Source: Gorsachius magnificus | Taxonomy: Eukaryota; Chordata; Aves; Pelecaniformes; Ardeidae | NCBI GenBank assembly: GCA_034008185.1 | Contig: CM067086.1 | Location: forward strand, 38,524,507-38,588,506 | Length of the DNA: 64,000 bases | Reading direction: 5' to 3' | In this document: positions 1 through 13,900 of the stretch, one piece after another | Layout of the letters: each line of letters begins with the position of its first letter | How positions within the stretch are numbered: the stretch's first letter is position 1 | Made by a program: the position numbers and the translations under genes | Notes under the pieces: model-generated | What the model was told of the DNA's origin: nothing | Seen by the model: the letters and a program-made list of their open reading frames with translations, nothing else | Database searches by the model: none

Positions 1-3000
1 CCACATTATACAACAGGGCCTTGGGACTGGGTCATGTGAGTCTACTGCTACTTTGTCCAAATTAGAGTATATTTAGGCATGCATCTCATCAGTATAAAAG
101 CAATCACTAGACTTATCTTTTGTAGCACTACTAATAATCATTGCTCAGACTAGTTCCTGAACTCAGGTAACTTCTTTTTAGCTACTGTTTGGAGCAGAAT
201 GCCAGGGGAACAAATACATACAAGCTGAGATGACTTCACACCTGAGCAGCTTACTACTGTTATGCTCAACTGTTTCACTTCAGGCACTGGTGGAGTGGAG
301 CAGAGCACAGAAATCATGCTGTTGCTCTCACTAGAAAGCAGAAACTAACAGCACCTCTTTCTGGTTTAAAGTGAAAAAAAAAGCTCATTTCCTTTGGTTT
401 TAAGGGGGAGAGAACTCTTGGCTGTTAGCTATTGCAAGCTAAGCACTGAAGAGAGAACTCACATGGCAAACCTCCACTCTGTTTTGGAAAAAGTACTCTT
501 AATTGCATCTTCTCAGTTAAGAGTAAAGACAAAACCTGAGATTAGTCTTCCTCTCCTTGTCTCCAGGGGCACATAGAGATATTGGTCTCAGCTGGGAGAT
601 GGAGCTAATAGCTGCTGCTTTCCAGAACAGCAAAGGAAGATCAGTCCAGCTCAGGCTCAGCTGGGAAGTGGTAATTAATGCTAAGAGGTAGTAGGGAATA
701 ACTTTCTATCCTGCTTCTTGGCTGCAACACACCACTGAGCTCACACTGGTATCAGAGGGAACTCTGACTTTTCTAGAAGAGAACTTGTCAAGATCCTGAG
801 CCGGAGTATTCTGAAATGTAGAAGTTTCATATTGCCACTGTACAGCAAACAAGTCAGTGAACAAGCCTGGGCTCAGGCTGGTCCAGATCTGTACTCCAGG
901 CATGATCATTGTCTTCCCCTTCCCCTTCCTCTTCCCCTTCCCCTTCCCGGGACCAAAGTACATAAAGAGCTGATGCATACCTTGGTCTCCACCTGCTCTG
1001 TTTCTCATATACCTTTCTGTAATTCTCATATGCTGATCATCTGAATGCAAAGTAAATGTCAGCCTGCTTGTGTTAACTTTCCTGCAGTGCAGGAAATTCA
1101 GCTTTTGTCCTCTATTTTCAGCTATGATAAATTATTTCCCCACTATTGATACTATTACTTAAAATGTTATACAACCTATTTCAGTGATTTCCAGAGCTGA
1201 AGTTGAATCTGATTTTTTTATAGAGATAACTTTTTTCTAGCCACAGAAGTTAGTTTCTTTCTAACTGTAACTGAGTGTGACATGGTGAAAGCAGCATTAG
1301 AAAACATTGGCTAATTTCCAAGATGCAATTGGAAACACTGGGGACATGATTATTAACTACTTGTAAGATCTTCTTTGCTTCTATAAAATTCCCTTAAGGA
1401 TGGCATATATTTACATTATCTCTCTCTTTTTTTTTCTTTTTTAAAACTTGTAATATTATTAGACGTGTGTAAAATATTTTAACATTTATGGAATCAGGCT
1501 TCAAGTAATTTTGCTTATAACTCTGTGTAGCTATCTTAAACCTTTTGCCTACTCTACAAAACTTATGGAGCCCAGTTTAAGAAGAGCTAAAAGCATTTGA
1601 AAAAAGAGAGATGGAAACCCGACCAATTTTCCTCAAAAAATACTAAATTTTTTCAAGACTCTGCATTAGGCCTGACATTATTTCATACACTTGTTCATAA
1701 CCTAGAGAAGTAGAAAAATCTGCAGAGCACACAGTTATACAAGTCCATAGTAACCTTTGAAAAACAACAGTGAGATGTGAGGGGGAGAGTACAAGTGAAA
1801 TTCTAGTTCCTTGCTGGTAATTATTACGTAATGAACACTGAGAAGAAAAATATAAAACAAAATATGGCTATTCCTACTAGGTTTCAATAAGCTATAGCCA
1901 CTCAGAAAGAGGTCTCAGGTATCATTACGTAGGTATATAGCTGTGGCCAAAATGCTGTCTGTCTCTCAACAGGTCACAGTGCCATTACAACATGCTCCTG
2001 GTAAGTAGCATAGTTATGGGGCTTCCACGATGGTTCCCAAATGTGAAATCCTCCAAAGCAGGAGAGAGTCTCAAGGCTGACTTTGTCAGTGCTGCATTCG
2101 TTTTGTACCGGCACAGTGATACAGAACTTGCTCTTTATGATCAAAAATAAAAATATTGCACAAAGATTATGACTGAGCTTTTAGTACTGACTTGTTCACT
2201 TCAGTGTGCATTTGCCAGTCCATTTACTCCCTGCCCTCTCAGAGTCAGAGCTGCTGTAGTCATACAAAATGCATTGCCGTTGCCTTTAAAAAGGTAATGG
2301 CAGCAAGGAATAGACCAAATAGTTCTGAGAGTCTGCTATTCTAAATGAATACTGATTGCAAACAGCTATTTGTGAGCGAGAGCAGTTTGTAGGGGAGCTT
2401 GGAAGAAGGAGAAAAAAGAAAAACAGTGAAGAATCTGAAACAGAACCAACCTGACATTTAAATCAGTGATCAGCAGATCAATGATGGCTGAAACTTTCCT
2501 GCAAAACAGAATGGAATTTTTCTACCTCCCCATATACACAGATTATATGACAGCAGCCAATCGTTTTTAAAAAGGAACCATTTCAGGTAGGTCCCACTGT
2601 GTGCCTCTTATCCCACACACTGTTTCTGCATAAAAATCTTGTATTGTGTTACTGTTAGCAGTCAGCAGTCCAATGGGCCAATTCGGGGAAACAAAAATCA
2701 GAAAAGAATCCATCCAGTAAAGGTACTTCTAAATAACACAGGAGAGGTATTAAACACCCTCTATCGTGGATTTGCTGGAGACAGCTGCAGTCTCCAAATC
2801 TGTATCTGGGGTGTATTCCAGTTTCCCAGTTGCAATAAATCATCAGTGCCAGATTCATAGTCATCCTTTGGTGGTGATCTTTTAATTTAATTGAGAATAT
2901 TTGGCAAAGCTATATGAACTCAATGAGACTTCTAAAAAATGGATTCCATGTCCTAGCACCTGCAAGTGCTGCATAAATTGATTTCCAGCTTAATAACGGG

Positions 3001-4208
3001 GTCTGTGCTCTTAGCTTGCCATTGGAAGCATTGCTAAGAGGACAATGTTCTGTGAGGCAAGAGTGAGAAAACAGCTTCGTAAATCAGAAGCTGAAAGCAT
3101 TGCCTATGCACTGACCATGGCTGTGTGATGTTTTACTCTGGGATTCCTCTTCATGGATTTGATGTTTCACGATATGACATTTTGGTAATACATTGCAGAT
3201 GTGTTTTTAAAAGGAGCTGTGCAACCTTTGATATGCCTATGCTCACTTTAAGCTCTGCAGGCCTCCGGCAAAGCTTTACAAAGCTGAAGGCTTTCAGTTC
3301 ACATGTGATTTAAAATCTAAGTAAAGAATACAATCTTAGCAACTCTAGATTTCAAATAAGGAGAGAAAACTTTAAATTTGATTTGAGTGACTTCTTGCTT
3401 GGAACTACATGAAAAACAACTCTATCTGACTGCTGCAGTTCTGAGTTAGAAACTTGGTATGCCAGCCAGTAAGACTCAGTTGTCCAGAATCGATATTGCA
3501 GTTATTGAGTAATTACAGTACTTGCCTGGGAAGATGGACAATGTGATATTTGTTCAGGGGCTGATGGGTGATAATGGTGCTCAATGAAAGACGATAATTG
3601 AAAACAAAATGATCTTAATGCAGTCGACTGACAAAATAGAAAGACTATGGTCTTTAAATCAAAACACACTTTATCTTCTTGATTATCAAAACATTAGTTT
3701 AAAAATAGCAACCAGCAACAAGACTTTTAGAGGGTAATATACCACTTGCACTTCTTCGTTAGCTTCAAATTGTCAATAAAGACTCTTTAAATGCTAATCC
3801 TCTTGAAAAAGCATTTTCTCACTCAAGGTGTTCTTACAGGCTATTACCAATACGAAATAAGAGGAACTGCCTGCATTTCCTTTAAAAGCTAAGAAAGTTA
3901 AACTTTGGCAATTCACTCTCTGTCTCTTCTGACACTTTTAACAAATGCTTGTTTAACATATGTCATTAGTCTGTGAAGCATACACAGTGTGCATTCCTCA
4001 TCCTTCTACTAATTCATATACACACTGGGGAGTTTGTCTTGACCTCATGAAATTGCTACAAGTTCATCAGCAAGCACCCCCAATGGGTAGGTAAAACACC
4101 ATGCTTGAACATTTAAAAAAATGTGTAAAATTGCTTAATATCGTAGACTTTGGTAATACAATCATGAACCATTCTCCTCAAGAGGATGAGAAGCTCATCT
4201 AAAAATAC
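1..4208. other. AT-rich non-coding stretch, left end
   Basis: No gene could be supported here. The sequence is AT-rich, with one pyrimidine hexamer array near 0.9 kb and a pyrimidine tract near 1,420-1,442. Several frames of 60-114 codons exist but overlap each other on both strands (for example 706-1,050 minus against 832-1,044 plus, both running through the CCCCTT array), which is what chance openness looks like. No LINE, LTR or RNA gene signature was seen. Confidence 0.6.
913..948. repeat. (CCCCTT)n-type microsatellite
   Basis: About six copies of a C/T hexamer with one interruption (a CCTC variant in the middle). It creates a low-complexity Pro-Leu run in one frame and a Gly-Lys run in the reverse frame, so the open frames across it are not evidence of genes. 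Confidence 0.85.
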
Positions 4209-4393
4209 CGGAATAAGAAAGATGTGATTTGACAGCACTGTTTGGTTTCATGGCATCTCCCCACTCTCTACAAAAGGCATCAGTGAGCACCAGTTCTGTG
4301 AATTTAGTGACATATAGCTGGGCAAAATACTCAGCAAGAGTGATGGCCCGCTCTGAAATTTCAGGGTGATGATAAGCACTCAAAAAGGAGCAA
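4209..4393 (-). CDS. Candidate internal exon, unrecognised protein (weak)
   Basis: This 185-nt stretch on the minus strand is open for 61 codons. It is preceded by an acceptor (AAATTCAG) and followed by a donor-like GTATTT, and would start in phase 2 and end in phase 1. Hand counting gives G at codon position 1 in 18 of 61 codons, at position 2 in 8 and at position 3 in 10, the pattern expected of coding DNA. The inferred peptide is mixed and soluble-looking, with the string AEYFAQLYVTKFTELVLTDA. No family is recognised. The plus strand is closed in all three frames. A weak further candidate lies upstream on the same strand at 6,343-6,482, but the phases do not join without a missing exon. 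A chance open frame or an old pseudogene remains possible. Confidence 0.28.
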
Positions 4394-7300
4394 CTGAATT
4401 TGTGGACCACTCACTCCCAAGAGCATTCCAGGATCAAAATATTCTAGTTATAGATGTAAAATCTTTAAGATGGTGTGAAATAGCTGATTTTTTATTTTAA
4501 ATTACAATTGATACTCTTCATGAGGAAAAAGAAGTAATCCTAGCTCATTCAGCATGCAACATTGCATAAGCACCTCACTAATACTGCTTTTCTGTGCCAA
4601 AGTACAACAAAGTTGATGATACATGTTTTTAAATATTACACTCTATTTCTTATGTATGTTGCCCCTAACTCTTACTGGAGCATTTCCCAATGCTTAGCGC
4701 TTGAAAAAAAGGCTGGCTGAGGCATTGGCCAAAGGAAGCTGTTACCAAATGTGACTAATTCATGAACCCCTTGACAAGGCAGAAGTGGCAAGATACCATC
4801 ATGAGGATGACCAGAGATGCCAGCTATGCAGTTTATCATGATGGAAAAATGGAATTATTGTATGAAATGCAGGATGATCCAGGTTAATTTGGAATAAGAA
4901 TGTCAAGAACAGGATGTCCTTAAAAAAGGAAAAAATAAAAAGATGAAAGGTAAAAAATTTGGTCTTGTTCATATTTGAACATGATATAGAAAGAAATATT
5001 GCATTAGAATAAGAAAATCTTTAGTGTTTTGAACTGTGAACACCAGGATAAAATGTTTTGCTATCTCATCTCTAAAATTTAAGCATAGGTATTTGGATAA
5101 TAAGAATTTCCTCTAATGAAAACAATTTTTTTCCAATGGTGGTGGTTTCCTATGAAATTTAATTCCTTAATTACCTACCAAAATATAAATCCTTATCTAA
5201 ATCTGAAGAGTAATCAAGTAATTTGGAAACAGTGGCCACTGTAAGTAGTATCCTGTGTAGCAGAACTACCACTGTGCCCAATTATCTAGAAATTATTTTT
5301 GTACGTATCACTTCTAAGGGTCATGTTTTTACTGCCCAGTAATTCTGTTTGTTAGTATGTGGGTTCATCTAGAATAACAGTGACCTCTAGGGATACAATT
5401 TAGTGTAATATAGCAATCTTTAAACTCATAACTACAGATTTTTTTTATTTTACATGTAGCAATAGAAAAAGCATATATGAAAATGCTAAGTGAAGATTTT
5501 CAAACATTCTGGGTTGTTGAACATATATGATCTGATCATGAATTAAATTCACATATATATATATGTACATATTCATATATACATGTTTATGGACATCTTT
5601 ATGCTTGCTGGGTTTTTTCTGTTTAGGGCTACTGTAAACTTTCTTTTCTGACAATGAAACATTTATTCTTTCAACAGTTTATTCCTTTTTGTCCTAGGCA
5701 TTTTCTTAATAAATAATTTTGAAGTTAAAATATGAAATATTTCACTTTAAAATATAATCTTTTTGGGTTTTTTTTCCTTGTTACTCAAATAATTAAAATA
5801 ATTTAAAATGAACTTGAAAATTCTTCTTGTTTACCTGAATATGTTTTTTTCTGTGAATTTTGATGAGAAAATTCTTGGTTTGCTTCTAACTGGACAAAGA
5901 GAATACAAATGCAAAATAATAGTTAATCTCTTATTACTTCTGTAACAGAGTATATAATCTGAAATCTTAATTAAGTATTATGTACCAGTCATTTCTTCAT
6001 CTTTAATATTATTACCTTACCACCAAACTACTTACTCAGATGAGATTCTTAGTAAAAGACAGAAACTTCCTCACTAAAGAATATTCTGTGTGCTGAGGAT
6101 TAAGCTTTACTCAAATAATCTTACTATACAAATAGTAATAATATTCTGGACAGCGTAATGATTTGGTTAGCCTGATGGTTTGGTCAGATGTAGAACTAAA
6201 GGAATTACATAAATTTTCAGTACATTGTTAACCTCCATGAAGGAAATTCTAGAATTGTTGAAACTGTTGCATGGTAAACAAGCCATACAACCTATTTGTA
6301 GTTCTAGCCAGGGTTTGCAGAAGCAATAGGCATTAAGGTTACATTAGTCATTCTGGGTGCCAGACATGAGGAAATTACAAGTCCCAGTCTTGTTGTAATG
6401 GCTTGACCAATTGACATCATTGCACATATTCCAAGCAGACTTCCATCTCTTTTGTGCTGTATAAAGAGACAGTTGAGGACTTCTAAAAGTCAAGAATCTG
6501 TGATTTGCCAAGAATGTACTTGGTGAAAAGTGCTTTTTTCTAAGCAGACTAGGCAACCGAATAGGACAAGGATCCTTAAAAAGAGTAGAGGTCTGGGGCC
6601 AGGCTGAGGGGTCTGTCGTTGTCCTGTCCCAAGAGGGAGAGAATGAGGGTGTAGCTGGAACACAGCAGAAGAGGTACTCTAGAGAAGAGAATGGACTGTG
6701 GCTGGTGACCTCTTCAAATTCCCACCTCTGTTAGCAACAAACTCAAACATGGGCAAAATAGGCAGCAGGATCATGGCTATCTTACTCCTGCTGCTTTGTT
6801 GCTCTAGGCAAGTGGTTGCTTTGCCTTTGACAAGAAGATTGACAAAAGTGCCAGATATGCTCTGATTCATGCACCCTTTAGACCTGGGGCTGCCATAAAT
6901 AAACACCCCAAGCATGTCTGTAACTTGTGCTGTAACTAAGAGGCAACAGTTTTCTCCCAGGGTCTACTGACAGCCTGAGCACAGAGGGGAGAGAGCTCCT
7001 CAGGCTGCCCCTTCCCAGTACTTGTCTCCTCACCCTGTGCATGCCATGAGGGCAGCTAGATTATCTAAAAAGACAGTCTAAAATCCAAGTTTACACTAGC
7101 TGTGCCCTCAGTGGAGTCTGTGTGCTAGAGAAGGCTTAACTAAAAGAAGGCAATCTACCCTTTCTGACACCTTGTTTTTTAGCAGATGTGTCTCTGTTCC
7201 TCCTTACAAGAAGCTACAGGAGCGTCATATGACTATATATCCTAATAACTCATTAGACACTCGTTGCTAATGATAAAATGAAGCATAACATTGCATGTAT

Positions 7301-7878
7301 GATGTTATGGAAGCAAGCATATAAACAAAGGGCGCCCAGTCTTGAAGACTGTTATTTCTTTTGGTGTTTTTTCCCTCTCATATAAGATCATTATTTCTCT
7401 CAACTCTGCAGTAACATACTGATTCTTTTTTTTTTTCTCTTCTAGACCAGCAGACCCTAGAGCTGTGCTAGCTTTTATTATATGAAAACCAGCTGAAAAA
7501 TTGGTGTAGCAGTTTACATCTAACAGAAACAAGCATTTTCTTGTTATGTTTATATTGCTTATCTTTACTGAAGTAAATATGTGATCCATGCATGATCAAA
7601 CAACAATAGTTAATTCTCATGGAAAGTACTTGCATTTTTTTAAGCCAGCTGAAATTGGAAAGGAAGGCTCATATGGATCAGGTGGAAGATGATGGCTCTT
7701 TCTCTGGGTAGGTCAGTAGACAGGGAACTAGATTTGGGAGGCACCTTTCTGCCTGAGGGAAACCAAACTTGGTCTCCTATGTGGGAGGTTTCCCACCACC
7801 GTTCTCTAACACATTTGGGAGTAAGATATTCACAGCCAATAGATAAAAAAAACTAAACCATTTAGTAATCCAAAAATA
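4394..7878. other. AT-rich non-coding stretch with short AT repeat
   Basis: Mostly unique-looking AT-rich sequence. It contains an alternating AT tract near 5.55 kb, a T11 tract at 7,426-7,436 followed by a CTCTTCTAG acceptor-like motif with no convincing exon behind it, and a moderately GC-richer patch at about 6.6-7.1 kb with no recognisable element. Two small coding-like islands (4,762-4,887 plus and 6,343-6,482 minus) are discussed as findings. No confirmed gene was seen. Confidence 0.55.
5551..5585. repeat. Degenerate (AT)n / (CATATA)n microsatellite
   Basis: An alternating AT run followed by degenerate catatata-like units. It is simple sequence with no associated gene. Confidence 0.8.
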
Positions 7879-7953
7879 ATCATAGAATTTGGGTTGGATC
7901 AGATGATCTCAAGAGGTCCCTTCTAACCTCAACCATTTGTGATTCTGTGATTT
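7879..7953 (+). mobile_element. CR1 LINE, 3'-end fragment (5'-truncated)
   Basis: About 75 bp match the CR1 3' untranslated end as known from birds. In order they show a 'catagaat' start, 'gggttggatcagatgatctc', a 'ggtccctt' block, 'aacctcaacca', and the terminal 'gattctgtga' unit that CR1 carries in place of a poly(A) tail. The element is on the plus strand and severely 5'-truncated, as is usual for CR1. No ORF2 sequence is attached. Substitutions and an imperfect terminal repeat suggest an old copy. This is one of the best lineage markers in the window. Confidence 0.88.
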
Positions 7954-10900
7954 TACATCCTTACGTTCAGGACAGTTGCAAGATTTGGACATTTCAATTC
8001 CTTTTCATTTCCTTTCATTTATTTTATAGACTATTAACCAATAGGTCACTCGCTTGAAAAGTTGGCAATATGAGTTGAAGTCCTTTTAGGAATAAGAGGA
8101 ACAGAATCTGAGTTTTGTACATTTTGGATGAGCCTCCTGGCCTTGAGCTTGTTGCATGAAAGATGAAGCAGCTCTTGTTTTCAGAAGTGAGCTTTGTGTT
8201 CCTTCCTTCCAGGTGGCTATTTTTCAGCTGAAACTACTCATCAAGCTTGGATCAAAATACACAAGTAATTTCAAGACACTGTAAATTGCTTTGTCCATCC
8301 AGTAAACTATTTGCCAAAATGTTTTTAATGATTAATATGACCAGTTCCAAACTAATTTCTCATAGGTTTTAGGGTTTCCATTTGCACAATCTTATGCACC
8401 TGTTTTCAGTGGTACACAAACTTAAAGATGGTAGCTTCCATTAATTTATAAGCTGAATTAGAGCTTATAGATCACTTATATGTTGTGTATTTCATCTACC
8501 ATGTATGTATATGTTTTCAGCATATACATCTTCCATCATGATCTCTGCAGAAGAGAAAAATTCAGAAAATAATATGTATGATGAGTATCACACAGAGTTT
8601 ATTATCAGCAGTTATACTTTTATTATAGTTATACTTTTATTAAGTTAATTATGCCAACAATTGTGCCAGAGTTAATAATTTTACGTTAAACTGATTTGAT
8701 TGTCTCTAATAACAAAATAATATACTTCTGTGGGCTTTTTCTCTGATGTTTTGTATTAAAAAAAACCATAAATCAAAGCTGTTTTGACAGATGAACAACA
8801 CAATTTTGTAACAGAATGGAAAATTTTAAAAACTGAATAGCTGATAAAAGATGAGTAGAACCAAGGAGGATTGATGTTATAGCTGAAGGCAGCATTAAAG
8901 ATTAGGTACTCATTTGGCTTTTCAGAAGGCCTGGTGACTCATTCCACATAAATGAAGTTTGTGATATGTAATGAAAAGCTTTCTATCTTCACTGCAAGCA
9001 AATTAGCAGGTATTTTGTGGGAAGAATGTTAATGTTATCTTGCATTTGTTTCAGAGCAGGAACACATTAACAGAGGAGATTTGAAAAGAATTTCACTTCT
9101 ATAGCATCAGGTGCTGAAGGTATTAAAACAAGGTCACCTCTGTAAAGCAATGAGAGAAAATTAGGTTATAAACAAGCAGTGCCTAAAAATATATTCTGTC
9201 TGTTTCACTGACCAAATGTAATAGAGTATTGCCCCAAATTGCTAATTTTCTTTACTGAGAGTGATACTTATATGTCCAGAGCTGAATCTGCAAAGTTAAA
9301 CAATAAAAAAGCCATGGTTTGGTGAGGGAGAAAGGTTATGCATCTCAGTGGGCAAAGTCATTTCATTCCATTAAGGGAGAAAAACAGCCAGGCTGTTTTA
9401 CAGCCTTTACTGTTCCATGTTATAAAGCAATAGACTATTTGAAGACATTACATCTTTTTTTTCAGGAAGGCAGTGCAGAACAGAAAAGGAGATACATCTG
9501 AGGAAGAAAAGATAAAAAAAATCATTTTTCAGTACTGAATAACTGAGAGAAATAGTGATCAAGATAAAAAAACGAAAAATAAAATGCTTTTTAAATTATA
9601 CTAGAGGAATCTAGAGTATATGAGAGATACAGAAAATCAGTATACAATAAAAACAAGGCAGACAAGACAGAGAAATAAAAAATACCACCTTTATTTTTAA
9701 TTTGAAAACAATACAGAAACTAAGACTGTACATTTGTTAGCATTGGAATAAAAGGGAAAACAGGACAAAAAGGAGACTGGTTAGAAAAATAACAATAATT
9801 CCTTAGAGAAAGAATGGAGATTATTTAGGAAGAAATACTGAACATGAGGAAATGATAGCTAGATAGGAAGACACAGATAGGGAGAGAGATAGAAAATTGA
9901 TCTTCAAGGCAACCTGAAAAGGTAGATAAAGAAACACATTTGTTGATAAAAGTGGCCTTGCAAGCTGGGAGATATGATTTACTATCATGATGACTTGTGG
10001 TAACAATGGAAGAACTCCTAAGTAGGTAGCGTATTTCTAGACATGATACAAGACTTTTTCAACCCTCCTGGTTTATGAAAGGGCCATAAAGATCAGAGAC
10101 TTCCCTTAGTTATTCAATTTGTACTAAAGTAGATATCTTCTACATCATTCTTTTAAAGTATGTTTATAAAAAACCTTGCAAGCCTTACCAAAAAAAAAAA
10201 ATAAATCACATAACTCTTCATTCAATCAGCAGTTTGTATCTCCACTCCCCTCAGCTGGCTCTAGGTCAATGCACTTAATCTGATCTAGGATGTAAAAAGC
10301 AATAGGCTGCTAACTTTTTGATGTTTAGCCAAACCTCCTTCATTAAAACATTTTTATGTCACCTTTGCTATTTGGTAGGTGGTCAGGTAGAAGTCTGTGC
10401 CAGTTGGGACAAGTTAAAGTTGAGCGAACTTTCCTGTTAACTTCAGTAATTGCTTTAGAAATGCTATTTTAAGACACAACATTTTAATATTCTCTTTCTC
10501 TAAAAAGTAGTTCCCTTCCCTTGAAACAGTTTATAAACATAACAGCTTCAAATGTTTGATAAAGAAAATGCCAGGGAATCTAATAATGCTTGTCTACCAC
10601 ACATGGGTGAAATAAAGCTTGTTCAGTTAATGTTTCTAAAAGACCTTGAGGGCTTTTAATGAGCTGCTTATTACTTCTTGAACATGCCCTTATAATAAAA
10701 TATTGTGCTCTATAACTTCTGCTAGGGTACACTGACAGAGCACCAATGAAACCAATACAGTTACAGATTTATACCAAATAAAGTTCTACACAAGAATATT
10801 TAATGTTTATTACAGATAAATAACCTGAGGAGCCTGCATAAATAAAGAGCATAGTGTTAATGTTTTCAAAGGAGGAAGTCATAACAGGAGAAAAAAATAA

Positions 10901-13900
10901 GAAAAAATAAAGCTTTATTTTGAATCACTATCCCAGATAAAAGCACAACACTTTAACCAAAGATTAAATCTATGGCTCAAGAGTCTGGAGGAAAAAACAT
11001 ATGATCACTTATTGTCTTCTGTGTAACATACATTTAAATTTGTCACAGCATGGCTTTCAAGTGAACAGAGTACACCCAAGTATGTGACAACAAGTGGAGA
11101 TGGAAAAAGGAGGAGGTTTAATACATATTGCCATAGGTTCATCACATGCAAAAGATATTCCTGAACACAGGACAAAAGCCAAAATTATGCCATTATTTGA
11201 AATATGGCCCCCCCTTCCTAATTTAGCACTTCTTGTAGTCACTGATTTTAAAGCAAAACTAAAACAGTCTCTCCCTGTCAGAGAGACTGCAATTATCACT
11301 AGGAATACCAAACTGTAAGATGAATTAAAAACAAACAAGAGTTGAAGGAAAGGAATATTTATTAATATGTTATAGGTATGCCAGAATAGACCCATGAGAT
11401 CTGCCTGTAGTTGTATGAATAATATTTTCAGAAGCTGGGGTTAAAATTCCATTGAAATGCAATTATTTGAATGTGGAAACGGTATGAGTCTTCTTTCTCA
11501 TAGTGAGAAAAGAGAATGGAGGAAAAAAGATGAAAAAAATAGAGGGAACTTGTATACAGCAAGGGTCTACAGTTACACAGAATGTGTATCTTACTCTACA
11601 ATAGTCTGAATGAGCTTTTACTTAGCTTTGAAAATCATATTCACAGTGAGGAAAGTGCTTTTTGTATTTATATGCTCCCCCTGTAATACAATATTGTCTA
11701 GTGACCTGACCACGCTTATAGTTCAGTCTTCATTTTATATTCTCATCTCTGCTCTCCAGGCAGCACCAGCTGCTGCAGATTTCTGTTTTGTAGAAATGTA
11801 GACCTTCCAATTAGGGGTGGCCTGGGCCGTGCAAGTGACAGACAAGTACCAAAACCTGCAAGTATTCAGAGCCAGCTTAAGGTTCTCAGCAGGGTGGAAA
11901 AAAATTAAGAACATAGCAAGATTTAAGGAGTGACAAATTTTACAGTTGTGGGGATAGCTAAATTGTTTCCATGGAGAAGGAGGTGAGAGGTCAGTCTGAA
12001 ATATCTTCTTCAGTGTCAGAGGATTACCAGAAGGTGTGTGTTTAATGCAGATTACCCATCCTGTAGCCTCAATTTATCTTTCAGAATCCACATGACTTTC
12101 TCTCCCAACCATAAGAAATGCTTTGACTACAATGGCAGAGAAAGAGCTACAAGTCTTATAAGGGATTTTTGAGCTTTCACAGTTAAGAACAGCTTTCCAG
12201 TATTCATACTGAATTCAGTCAAGTCTTTCATTTATTAGCATGTCCTGCTTAATAGCTATTTCTGAGGTAGTTCTTCATACAGACTATGTAAATTGATATT
12301 ACTTGGAAGCAAATTTAGATGTTTTAGGTTAGGTTATAATTAAATTTAAACCTTTGTTACTAATAGGCTGATAAGGCTTTTCAATTACTGTAATTTTCTC
12401 TTCAAGTTTAGGAATGTGCAGGGCAAAAAGCTCAACCTTTTTGTCAATTGATCTTGTGGTTGATAACTTTCAACACTGACAGCATGAAATTTTAATATAA
12501 ATAATTTGTGACTCTTCCTTGTTGATGGCTCTTCTATGCCATGGCCCCCCTCTTTGCTTGCTACACAAATTATCAGTGAGGACTCCTATTTAGTAGGGGA
12601 TTGAGGGGATGGTTAGAGCTTATACTTGCACATCTTCATTTGGTGACTGAAGGTTGCGTTAAATCCATCTACTCACCGTTTGCTTGGAAACGTCCAGTCT
12701 TTGCAAGTTCACCCATCATACACAAATAAAACATGGAATTGTTCATAAAAACCCATGTATCATCACCTATGTGGATGAATATGAGTGATTCTTATTACTA
12801 AAAGCAAATTGTATTATTTCACTCTGGAAATAAACATAAATATAATATATGAAATGTCACTGTAAATACTATGCCGTATTCTTCTGTAATGAATATCTGT
12901 AATTAGAAATCTATTAATTTATGTTTTAATACATTCTTTTTATGATATTATTTTTTTAAAAGGGTTTATTTCATTTTTTTTTTTCTTGTAGTTTTTTAAG
13001 GAAGAGTACTGAACATCAATGGGAATTCCAGAAAAAGTTTGTTGAACTGTTCATTTATAATGAAGCTAAGTTTTTTTGAACTGTAAAATCAAATGCTACT
13101 AAAATATATCAGCCTTTTGGTGAAGCCAATTACATGTCAATTGATGAAGCTCCCTTTTTTCAATAAAGCAGGTTATAATGTACACAATACAAATCCTTGC
13201 TGGCATTTAGTACTGCAGACAAGGTAGTGTTTGTCTGCTAAACATCACTGTAGAAGGAGCTCAGTATTCCATGATAGATTCTTTTCTCATCTATAGCATG
13301 GTTTTTTTAAACTACAACTGAGCTTAACAGTGTTTTGTTTGTCTGCATAGTCTATGCATTATCAGTTTCTAACTAATACTTTTGTAAAGTACCCTAGGAT
13401 AATTTAGTACAAATATAATACTAAAAGGTCCAATTTATTAATTTTTAACATTATTTAGATCTCATTTCATTGAGCAATGTCAGTGCTGGTTTTGGTCATT
13501 AGCAATGAATGTCTATGTTAGCAATTAAACTATCACACTCAAAAGTAGTTCTGATTAGCAAGATTTTCGTATCTTCTCAAGTACTCAGAATAATACTGGG
13601 GAATGTGCTATAGTGAATTGTCAGAACAGATACTTGACCTGAGCACTGTTGGAAGGTTTAAAGGAAATCAGTACAATGCCTTCTGCCTTGGACTCCTGTC
13701 AGGAACACATTGATATATCCGGCATCCAACATGTTCCAAATACTTTCGACTCTGCATACACAGATGGACTCTTCACCATACACGCGGTGTGTCCTACACA
13801 ACTATGAACAATAGTAGATTTTTTACATGTCATATATGGGAAGCATCTGCCCTGGATTCCTAGGTGTCAGGCTGCTGGATATAGCCTGTCACTAGCTGAC

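Noticed and set aside
405..522. Plus-strand 118-nt stretch between TTTTAAG and GTAAAG, protein-like reading
   Set aside because: The acceptor has a poor tract, the donor is weak, and there is no second supporting signal; kept only as a note.
1973..2000. 28-nt segment between CTCTCAACAG and GTAAGT
   Set aside because: Splice signals are good, but a 28-nt microexon without neighbours cannot be supported.
2639..2860. 73-codon plus-strand frame after TTAGCAG
   Set aside because: A minus-strand frame is open over the same DNA, several competing acceptors exist and no donor is convincing.
7426..7449. Strong T-tract plus CTCTTCTAG acceptor
   Set aside because: No open, donor-bounded exon follows in any frame.
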